Shown one piece after another: positions 1 to 4,926 of a stretch of DNA of 7,665 nucleotides; the stretch's first letter is position 1; each line of letters opens with the position of its first letter. The notes under the pieces were generated by a model, which was given only the letters and a program-made list of their open reading frames with translations, ran no database searches and was not told where the DNA came from. The position numbers and the translations under genes are program-made. Where the stretch lies: contig USFK01000065.1 of the NCBI GenBank assembly GCA_900553935.1, positions 1 through 7,665 of the forward strand, in the 5' to 3' direction. This stretch comes from an uncultured Collinsella sp. GTDB lineage: Bacteria > Actinomycetota > Coriobacteriia > Coriobacteriales > Coriobacteriaceae.

Positions 1-172
1 GCGCGGCGCTGCTCGCGACGAACGCGAGTCGCGCGAAGATCGTGGTGGCGAGGGTTCGGCCGACCAGGGCCAGAAGCGCCGTCGCCGTCGTCGTTCCCGC
101 AAGCCGCGTCAAGATGGTGGCGAGGGTTCGACCCCGTCTTCGTCTGCGCCACAACCGCCTACCGGTGAATAA
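1..172 (+). CDS. C-terminal tail of an unidentified Arg-rich protein (partial)
   Basis: An open frame runs in from the left edge and stops at TAA 170-172, giving about 56 residues with no internal stop. The peptide is low-complexity and strongly charged: Asp/Glu/Arg-rich, then a run of six arginines followed by SRKPRQ, then a Gly/Ser/Pro/Gln-rich end. A GGEGS motif occurs twice, encoded by the 15-bp direct repeat at 44-58 and 116-130. Basic disordered tails like this are typical of RNA-binding enzymes such as DEAD-box helicases, RNase E/G and some Rho proteins. The catalytic part lies outside the window, so the family cannot be named. I am confident that this is the end of a gene and not confident about its function. 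Confidence 0.6.
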   Translation, partial: RGAARDERESREDRGGEGSADQGQKRRRRRRSRKPRQDGGEGSTPSSSAPQPPTGE

Positions 173-213
173 CGCCCGCGAGCGGATTTAACCTGCCTGA
201 CCCCAAACGCGTC

Positions 214-226
214 GGGGTACCATAGC
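214..226 (+). promoter_or_regulatory. Possible comF promoter -10 region
   Basis: TACCAT (218-223) sits within GGGGTACCATAGC. The best upstream partner is CTGACC (197-202, four of six matches to TTGACA), but the spacer is only 15 nt. A very similar string, TGGGTACATAGCC, lies before hpf at 4214-4226. This is a weak prediction. Confidence 0.2.
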
Positions 227-235
227 GCTGAATCA

Positions 236-271
236 ACAACCCTCCCTGCGACCGAACGTAGGGAGGGTTGT
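236..271 (+). terminator. Perfect hairpin before comF: weak terminator or SD-sequestering leader
   Basis: The arms ACAACCCTCCCT (236-247) and AGGGAGGGTTGT (260-271) are perfect 12-bp complements around a 12-nt loop. No T-run follows, so it is a poor intrinsic terminator for the upstream gene. The right arm contains AGGGAGGG (260-267), the only good Shine-Dalgarno for the GTG start of comF at 275. If transcription begins upstream of the hairpin, the folded form would hide that ribosome site. The structure is seen directly; either role is an inference. Confidence 0.5.
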
Positions 272-274
272 GTC

Positions 275-1081
275 GTGAAGAGACATTTGAATGTGTTGGG
301 ATGCCTGCAAGGTGTCGGCATCCTGCCGTTTGCGGACGAATTGCTACCGTTTGCCGAGCTGGCGGCGCACGAGGCGCTTGAGGCGTTGTCGCCTACGCGA
401 TGCGCCGGCTGCGAGCGCTCCGGCGCGCTTATTTGCCAAGACTGCCTGGCGGCGCTTGCGCTTATCGACCCGCGTTATAGCTGCACTCGATGCGGTGCCC
501 CGTTTGGAGACTTGCTGTGCACCGAGTGCTCGGTCGAGGGCTCGTCCTCGGCGATGGCCGAAGCGCTCGACCGGTGCCTCGCATGTGCCGTTTACACGCA
601 TCCGCTGCCGCGGATCATTAAAGCGTACAAAGACGCGGGCGAGCGACGCCTGGCGCCGTATCTGGCAGAGCTGCTATACGACACCGCCTTACATGCCCAG
701 GTCGCGGCGGCCGAACGCTACGGCGGCGTGTTGTCCGGCGCCGATGCAGTGGTGTTTGTGCCCGCGACTGCGGCGGCGTTTCGGCGACGCGGCTTCGATC
801 ATATGGAGGCCATCGCGCGCCCATTTTGCGAGCTGTCGGGTGTTCCGTTGCTCGATGCCCTCGTTAAGTACGGCCATGGCGACCAGCGTGAACTCGGCCG
901 TGAAGAACGCCGTGAACGCGCCCGGGGCATGTACGAGACCGTTGAGGACGTGCGGGGCCGCCGCCTGCTGCTTATCGACGACGTTATCACCACGGGTGCG
1001 ACGATGGCGGCAGCTTCGGCGGAACTCAAGCGCGCCGGTGCCGTGGCCGTTGATGGCCTCGCTATCGCACGCGTTTGGTAG
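275..1081 (+). CDS. comF: ComF family protein (phosphoribosyltransferase-like, DNA uptake)
   Basis: The protein has 268 residues and the usual ComF plan. The N-terminal half holds cysteine pairs C43/C46, C54/C57, C70/C73 and C82/C85, which fit a zinc-binding module. The C-terminal half has the type I phosphoribosyltransferase PRPP loop LLLIDDVITTGAT at 231-243 and the family's RRGFDH segment at 171-176. ComF proteins act in the cytoplasm during uptake of transforming single-stranded DNA in naturally competent bacteria, probably with DprA and a ComFA helicase. The precise reaction is unsettled, and many carriers are not known to be competent. The GTG start at 275 has AGGGAGGG seven nucleotides upstream, inside a hairpin. 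The next gene begins 11 nt after the TAG stop, so the two are probably co-transcribed. The family assignment is secure; a role in competence in this organism is an inference. Confidence 0.93.
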   Translation: MKRHLNVLGCLQGVGILPFADELLPFAELAAHEALEALSPTRCAGCERSGALICQDCLAALALIDPRYSCTRCGAPFGDLLCTECSVEGSSSAMAEALDRCLACAVYTHPLPRIIKAYKDAGERRLAPYLAELLYDTALHAQVAAAERYGGVLSGADAVVFVPATAAAFRRRGFDHMEAIARPFCELSGVPLLDALVKYGHGDQRELGREERRERARGMYETVEDVRGRRLLLIDDVITTGATMAAASAELKRAGAVAVDGLAIARVW

Positions 1082-1092
1082 GGGTGATTCAT

Positions 1093-2202
1093 GTGGCGGT
1101 AACAATCAGGCAATGCAACAAGCCGACAAAAGAGCAGCTAGCGGCTTCCGTGATCCTGACGGGCGCCTCGGCGTTGCGTATGATTCGAGCCGAGCGCCGG
1201 CAGATGGGCTACATCGGCTGGAAGGACCTTGAGCCCGATGAGGAGCGCCGCGTGCTGTGTACGTCATCGCCTTCGACCGAGGATATCTATCTTCCCGACC
1301 TGGTGCGAATTGGAGCCAAAAGCGGCGAGGTGCAAGAAGATCTGTGCTTGCTGGTGGGATCTGCGGCGCAGCGCCGCCGCATTCCTGGCGTGGGCTGGTC
1401 CGTGTGTTCCGGGTTACCTGCCGGCTCGATTCTAGAGGTAGAACCGGGGGTGTACAGCCTATCTCCCGAGGCCCTTTGTGTTGCCGTCGCCCGCGAGGTC
1501 GGCTGTATCCAGGCGTTTGCCCTGGCCCAGGAACTGTGTTCCAAGATTTCACTGAGCGATCGCGGGAAGTATCTGCCTCCCTACAGCTCACCCACCGTGA
1601 ACAGGCTTGCAAAGGATAAGGATCAACCGCCAGATGTGGGCTACTTTGAAGTCGAGCCGGTGCTGACGCCCGATCGCCTGGCAGATTACCTTGCCGCATG
1701 CAAGGGGAGTGCCGCTAAACAGCTGCTGCGCCTGTGCCCCTACCTGTCAGAAAACCTGCGCTCGCCCATGGAGTGCATCATGCTCGCTCTGTTTTCGCTT
1801 CCGTTTTCCTATGGTGGGTTTGCCTGCGGTCCTTTTAAGACCGACTACAAGATCGAGTTCGATGACCGCGCGCAGGCAATCTCAGGGATGCCGCATGCAA
1901 TTTGCGATGCGTATCAGGAAACAGCCCGGTTTGACCTTGAATACAACGGTGAGCTGGGCCATTCCTCCCGGAAGGGACGTATCCATGATGAAAAACGCAA
2001 CACGGGCTTGATTACTATGGGAATCGAGGTCGCGACGGTCAACAACGAAATGCTCTGCGACATGGAAGCGATGGAAGCGCTCGCATGGCGCATGCACCAG
2101 CGTATGCGAAAGCGGTACCGGAATCGTGTCGATGCCCGCAGGAAGAAGCAAGAGGCGTTGCTTAGCACGCTGCGGGCGTGTTTTGGGCTTAAGCCGGTCT
2201 AA
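1093..2202 (+). CDS. AbiEi-like / Vsr-DUF559-type nuclease-fold protein (putative)
   Basis: The protein has 369 residues from GTG 1093, chosen because AGGGGTG (1080-1086) lies 6 nt upstream; GTG 1084 and TTG 1075 are open alternatives. Residues 20-220 show no clear catalytic motif, but their layout (ILTGASALRMIRAERR near 21-36, then a VEPGVYSLSPEALCVAVA segment near 116-133) resembles AbiEi-like actinobacterial proteins. Residues 222-325 resemble a Vsr/DUF559 PD-(D/E)XK fold: LRSPMEC (222-228), Asp272, FDLEYNGELGH (280-290) with Glu283, then DEKR (299-302) and GIEVATV (310-316). The usual EYDG motif reads EYNG, so catalysis is uncertain. The C-terminus is basic (RMRKRYRNR near 337-345). It follows comF by 11 nt and probably shares its transcript. 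Possible roles are DNA repair or modification, phage defence or a type IV toxin-antitoxin-like regulator. No partner toxin is visible. Confidence 0.5.
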   Translation: MAVTIRQCNKPTKEQLAASVILTGASALRMIRAERRQMGYIGWKDLEPDEERRVLCTSSPSTEDIYLPDLVRIGAKSGEVQEDLCLLVGSAAQRRRIPGVGWSVCSGLPAGSILEVEPGVYSLSPEALCVAVAREVGCIQAFALAQELCSKISLSDRGKYLPPYSSPTVNRLAKDKDQPPDVGYFEVEPVLTPDRLADYLAACKGSAAKQLLRLCPYLSENLRSPMECIMLALFSLPFSYGGFACGPFKTDYKIEFDDRAQAISGMPHAICDAYQETARFDLEYNGELGHSSRKGRIHDEKRNTGLITMGIEVATVNNEMLCDMEAMEALAWRMHQRMRKRYRNRVDARRKKQEALLSTLRACFGLKPV

Positions 2203-2236
2203 TTCGCGTCGAAAATAGGGGGTTAATCATATACCC

Positions 2237-2283
2237 TGGCCAAAATATGGCAAATATGAGTACTGTCACTAAATCAGTAACAG
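2237..2283 (+). repeat. Left terminal inverted repeat of the MITE-like element
   Basis: This arm pairs with 2407-2453 with four mismatches. Its inner end (2263-2283) is itself a dyad: CTGTCACT, a 5-nt spacer, AGTAACAG, with one mismatch. Such a site could bind a transposase or another dimeric protein. Confidence 0.8.
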
Positions 2284-2406
2284 CAAAATCAAGGAATCTA
2301 GGACTCGGAGGCGGCGTAAAGTAAGAAGATAATAAACAAATGTAGAATAACCAAGCATCAGGTTGGCGACACTGAGCGCAAAATCTGTCCGAGAGGCCAA
2401 AATTGC

Positions 2407-2453
2407 CTGTTACTAAATTGGTGACAGTACTCATATTTGCCATTTTTTGGCCA
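2407..2453 (-). repeat. Right terminal inverted repeat of the MITE-like element
   Basis: This is the inverted copy of 2237-2283. Its inner end (2407-2427) carries the matching dyad CTGTTACT, a 5-nt spacer, GGTGACAG. In RNA the two differences in this dyad would be G-U pairs. Confidence 0.8.
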
Positions 2454-2454
2454 C

Positions 2455-2502
2455 GGCACCCTAAGAAGGGTGCCCCGGAGCTCCCCACAGGGGAGCTCCG
2501 GG
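2455..2502 (+). terminator. Tandem GC-rich hairpins, probable degraded terminator
   Basis: The first hairpin pairs GGCACCC (2455-2461) with GGGTGCC (2468-2474) around TAAGAA. The second is a perfect 13-bp stem, 2474-2486 with 2490-2502, around ACA. No T-run follows (CTTCATAG comes next), and neither orientation has a proper U-tract. The second stem closely resembles the strong terminator at 4012-4045, which suggests a terminator that lost its U-tract. It probably served the gene ending at 2202 before the inverted-repeat element inserted between them. Confidence 0.45.
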
Positions 2503-2574
2503 CTTCATAGGGGCACGAATAGCCCACTCCGACCTGCGAAATCTGTACTCGCGATGCGAATGACGCCCCTAACC

Positions 2575-2603
2575 TTAAACTTTAGCTTGAACTTAGCTAT
2601 AAT
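2575..2603 (+). promoter_or_regulatory. Promoter for the lipoprotein gene
   Basis: A perfect -10 box TATAAT (2598-2603) lies 17 nt after a poor -35 match, TTAAAC (2575-2580). An imperfect direct repeat, AACTTTAGCTTG then AACTTAGCTAT, fills the spacer and could be an activator site. The expected start is near 2610, which leaves a leader of about 340 nt. Confidence 0.5.
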
Positions 2604-2952
2604 GCGCTACGTTCCTACCAGGCTGTGGTTGCGGACGGACGAAATGCCCGTCCTAGTCCAAGACAGACGCGGTCAAAGGGATCCACGTAAGCGACCGCGT
2701 GCGCGCGGCGCGATCATGGCGCGTCCTAGATGTAAGCCGCACCGTCCGTTCTACTTTCTTTGGGGCAATACCGCCTCGCGGGCGAGCGGGCCAGTCGTGA
2801 AGGTGGCTGCGGCCTCCCGAGCAAACACCCCGGTGCGCAAGTGTGGGGTCAAATACCAGGTCAGCTGGTGGGAACAATCTGATATTCCGCGCATCGCACG
2901 GATCGTATACGACACAGAAGGCAGGGTAGTGGACATGGTGAGGGGCAGCTTG
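2604..2952 (+). other. Long leader or non-coding RNA region upstream of the lipoprotein gene
   Basis: This stretch has no supported gene. It holds several hairpins: GGAC-GGACG (2633-2641) with CGTCC-TA-GTCC (2649-2659); ACGCGGTC (2667-2674) with GACCGCGT (2693-2700); CTCG/CGAG near 2775-2786; and ACCAG/CTGGT near 2855-2869. CGGACGG (2632-2638) can also pair with CCGTCCG (2742-2748), which would exclude the first hairpin. A 10-bp palindrome TCGTATACGA lies at 2903-2912. I recognise no riboswitch, RNase P, tmRNA, 6S or SRP signature. It may be an unidentified cis-regulator, a separate small RNA, or plain spacer. Confidence 0.3.
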
Positions 2953-3945
2953 ATGCACGCGGCTCGGTTAGGTGCTGGGACCGCAGCGGTCATCGCCGTT
3001 TTGGGTCTGAGCGGATGCGCGTTCAACCCGCTGTCTACGTTCACGACTCCCACGATCGACCAGATCGAGTACGAGACCGTCACGCCGGCGGTGTCGGACG
3101 ATGCTCTGGTCACTCCCGGAACCCTGACGGTTGCCCTCGATACCTCCGATGCGCCGCAGGCCATGCAGGACGCCGACGGCGAGCTCACGGGGTATGCGGT
3201 TGACGCCGCCCGCGCCCTTGCAAGCCGCATGGGCCTTAAGGTCGCCTTTGTCGATGCGTCCTCGGCAGGTTCCGCGCTCGGCGACAAAAAGGCTGATATC
3301 TTTATCGGCGAGATCAACTCCACGGACGGGGACGTTAGCTCGCTCGGCACCTGCCTGTACGATGCCGCTTCCGTGTTCGGTAGAACCAGCGATGGTGGGT
3401 CGCTAAACGTTTCCACCGATACCCTTAACACGTCTACTCTGGGTGTCCAGATGTCCTCGGCCTCGCAGGAGGCGCTTGCTAAGCAGAGCATCACCGCCAA
3501 CCAAAAGACCTACCCCAACATCAACGAGTGCTTTGAGGCGCTCGAGTCCGGCGAGGTCGACTATGTGATCTGCGACTCCACGGCCGGCGGCTACCTTGCA
3601 CGCCTGATGAGCGAGATCTCCTATGTCGGTGCGCTCGAGGCGCCCTCGACGCTTGGTGTTGCGGGCCTCTCGTCCAATGACGAACTGTGCCGTGCCGTGA
3701 GCGATGCCCTCGACGGCATCACGGTCGACGGTACGCTCGAGGCGGTCCACTCCGTCTGGTACGGCACGATGCCCTATGACCTCACCACCAAGACGGTCTC
3801 GGGCGCCGACGTGCAGCCGACCGACACCGGATCCAGCGAGTCCGCATCCTCCGATTCGAGCAGCGATGGCGCATCCTCCGAGGATAAATCGTCCAGCCAG
3901 GAGGGCACTATCACCGACGACGACATTAACAAGCTCAATAGCTAG
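2953..3945 (+). CDS. Solute-binding lipoprotein, family 3-like (ABC transporter type)
   Basis: The protein has 330 residues from ATG 2953, preceded by GAGGGG 8 nt upstream. ATG 2935 is in frame and would add six residues. The N-terminus is a lipoprotein signal: a short basic start, a hydrophobic stretch, and the lipobox LSGC with Cys22 as the lipidation site. Residues 55-272 follow the periplasmic-binding-protein pattern: PGTLTVALDTSDAP (55-68), GYAVDAARALASRMGLKVAFV (80-100), KADIFIGEI (113-121), then EALESGEVDYVICDSTAG (195-212) and VWYG (268-271). Residues 289-318 are Ser/Asp/Glu-rich and probably disordered. The protein should be anchored on the outer face of the membrane. No permease or ATPase gene is nearby. 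The usual amino-acid-binding arginine motif is not obvious, so the ligand is unknown and a sensory role is possible. Confidence 0.78.
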   Translation: MHAARLGAGTAAVIAVLGLSGCAFNPLSTFTTPTIDQIEYETVTPAVSDDALVTPGTLTVALDTSDAPQAMQDADGELTGYAVDAARALASRMGLKVAFVDASSAGSALGDKKADIFIGEINSTDGDVSSLGTCLYDAASVFGRTSDGGSLNVSTDTLNTSTLGVQMSSASQEALAKQSITANQKTYPNINECFEALESGEVDYVICDSTAGGYLARLMSEISYVGALEAPSTLGVAGLSSNDELCRAVSDALDGITVDGTLEAVHSVWYGTMPYDLTTKTVSGADVQPTDTGSSESASSDSSSDGASSEDKSSSQEGTITDDDINKLNS

Positions 3946-3959
3946 TTATTGCTAGGGGT

Positions 3960-3988
3960 GGCGTCTCCTATGCGCTAGGAGGGACGCC
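3960..3988 (+). terminator. Bulged hairpin after the lipoprotein gene
   Basis: GGCGTC-TCCT (3960-3969) pairs with AGGA-gg-GACGCC (3977-3988) around a 7-nt loop, with a two-base bulge. The sequence TCTTC follows, so it may add to termination just before the stronger hairpin downstream. Confidence 0.4.
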
Positions 3989-4011
3989 TCTTCACGGTTT
4001 CAACACGCATC

Positions 4012-4045
4012 GCCGGGCTCTCCCAACAGGGGAGCCCGGCTTTTT
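4012..4045 (+). terminator. Strong Rho-independent terminator of the lipoprotein gene
   Basis: GCCGGGCTCTCC (4012-4023) pairs with GGGGAGCCCGGC (4029-4040), twelve base pairs including one G-T wobble, around a 5-nt loop. Five T residues follow at 4041-4045. Confidence 0.9.
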
Positions 4046-4091
4046 CGTTTCCATAAAACCAGCAGGTCAAAGACATTTTTTAGGTGCAAAA

Positions 4092-4150
4092 CCAAAGTCG
4101 CCGTCGCTCTTCTATAGCGCACTTTGCCACAGAAAAGTGCGAGACTTCGG
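4092..4150 (+). other. Stem-loop in the region upstream of hpf
   Basis: CGCACTTT (4118-4125) and AAAGTGCG (4134-4141) form a perfect 8-bp stem around an 8-nt loop. AAGTC (4095-4099) and GACTT (4143-4147) can close an outer stem, with CC/GG beyond. It has no T-run. It could be part of the hpf leader, an operator or a small RNA. The rest of 4046-4262 shows no gene. Confidence 0.3.
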
Positions 4151-4194
4151 TATGCGGTATCAAGCAATCGTTATTCGGGTCTTTGGGAATCCGC

Positions 4195-4223
4195 GTGATT
4201 AAATGCACGGCAATGGGTACATA
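4195..4223 (+). promoter_or_regulatory. Possible hpf promoter
   Basis: TACATA (4218-4223) is a plausible -10 box. Alternatively, GTGATT (4195-4200), 14 nt, GGGTAC (4215-4220) loosely resembles the GTTTAA/GGGTAT pattern of general-stress sigma factors, which control the homologous gene in Bacillus. Both readings are weak, and the sigma factor here is unknown. Confidence 0.25.
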
Positions 4224-4262
4224 GCCAGTACAGTAAGTCCCCGAGGCAGATTGGAGCCACGT

Positions 4263-4847
4263 ATGGATATCAAGGTTTCTGGACGCAAGACGACGGTAAC
4301 CGATGCTCTGCGTGCGCATGTGGATGAGAAGATCGGCGAGGCGCTCAAGGTTTTCGATATCGAGCCCATGACGGTCGACGTTGTACTTCGCTATGAGAAG
4401 AACCCCTCGAACCCCAACCCGGCAATCGTCGAGGTTACGGTTCGCGCCCGCGGTTCGGTGATTCGCGTTGCCGAGCACGGTGCAGATATGTACGCCGCCA
4501 TCGACCTCTCCGCCGATAAGGTCACCCGCCAGCTGCGTAAGTTCAAGACCAAGGTCGTGGACAACCGCCAGGGCGGTGCCAGCGCCGCGGATGTCGCGCC
4601 GGTCGAGCGCGTCGAGGATCTGGCCGACCTGCTGCTGCCCGAGGAGGAGGACGACCTGCTCGTCCGCGAGAAGGTTATCGACGTCACCCCGATGACTGAG
4701 GAGCAGGCGCTGGTGCAGACCGATCTGCTGGGCCACGACTTCTACGTGTTCGAGAACGCGACGACCGGTCTCATCAATGTGGTGTATCACCGTAAGAATG
4801 GTGGATATGGCATCATCAAGCCCCGCATCGAAACACTTGACGAGTAA
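4263..4847 (+). CDS. hpf: Long-form ribosome hibernation promoting factor (HPF/RaiA)
   Basis: The protein has 194 residues. The N-terminal S30AE domain (about 1-97) begins MDIKVSGRKTTVTDALR and binds the 30S decoding region. A charged linker (about 98-137, including PEEEDD) follows, then the C-terminal dimerisation domain (about 138-190) with TEEQAL, GHDFYVFENATTG and VVYHRKNGGYGIIKP. Long-form HPF pairs inactive 70S ribosomes into 100S dimers in stationary phase or stress. ATG 4263 was chosen because GGAG (4253-4256) lies 6 nt upstream and the family starts here; an in-frame ATG at 4203 would add 20 unrelated residues. It has its own terminator, so it is probably a single-gene unit. In many Gram-positives hpf lies just after comF and before secA; here a DegV gene follows instead. 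The assignment is secure. Confidence 0.96.
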   Translation: MDIKVSGRKTTVTDALRAHVDEKIGEALKVFDIEPMTVDVVLRYEKNPSNPNPAIVEVTVRARGSVIRVAEHGADMYAAIDLSADKVTRQLRKFKTKVVDNRQGGASAADVAPVERVEDLADLLLPEEEDDLLVREKVIDVTPMTEEQALVQTDLLGHDFYVFENATTGLINVVYHRKNGGYGIIKPRIETLDE

Positions 4848-4851
4848 AATA

Positions 4852-4873
4852 CGTTAACTTGCATGAGTTAACG
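4852..4873 (+). repeat. Perfect palindromic stem-loop after hpf
   Basis: CGTTAACT (4852-4859) and AGTTAACG (4866-4873) pair perfectly around TGCATG, which is itself palindromic. The stem starts 4 nt after the hpf stop and lies just before the terminator. It may protect the mRNA 3' end or be a protein site. Confidence 0.5.
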
Positions 4874-4876
4874 GTT

Positions 4877-4908
4877 GGCGGCCATCCCATGCGGGTGGCC
4901 GCCTTTTT
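4877..4908 (+). terminator. Rho-independent terminator of hpf
   Basis: GGCGGCCA (4877-4884) pairs with TGGCCGCC (4896-4903); CCC/GGG continue the stem above a single bulged T, with loop ATGC. TTTTT follows at 4904-4908. Confidence 0.92.
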
Positions 4909-4926
4909 ACGTAAGGAGTCGCTTTG

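Larger units (their letters stand above)
2237..2453. mobile_element. MITE-like element with 47-bp terminal inverted repeats
   Basis: Positions 2237-2283 and 2407-2453 are inverted copies that agree at 43 of 47 positions. Both outer ends read TGGCCA. The 123-bp core has no convincing gene and the whole element is clearly more AT-rich than its surroundings. Size, inverted ends and the lack of a transposase fit a miniature inverted-repeat transposable element moved by a transposase elsewhere. No convincing target-site duplication is visible: the left flank ends ATACCC and the right begins CGGCAC. The element starts 34 bp after the stop of the nuclease-like gene. An intergenic structured repeat of another kind is the main alternative. 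Confidence 0.65.

Noticed and set aside
2189..2527. Minus-strand frame of 112 residues across the inverted-repeat element
   Set aside because: It has no ribosome site, crosses both inverted repeats and the tandem hairpins, and matches no family I know. It looks like a by-product of the element.
2852..2866. ACCAGGTCAG, similar to part of the SRP RNA loop
   Set aside because: The diagnostic GGAAGG-type asymmetric loop and flanking helix are absent; the match is short enough to be chance.
2437..2952. Upstream extension of the lipoprotein reading frame to a 502-residue protein
   Set aside because: It would start inside the inverted repeat, read through the tandem hairpins and a TATAAT promoter, and put the lipoprotein signal in mid-protein. 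GC-rich DNA readily leaves such frames open.
2604..2952. RNase P RNA, tmRNA or 6S RNA
   Set aside because: I found no GAGGAAAGTCC-type core, no tRNA-like ends with a tag frame, and no long rod formed by paired ends.
4203..4262. Earlier ATG start for hpf
   Set aside because: The extra 20 residues do not fit the family, and a good ribosome site sits just before ATG 4263.
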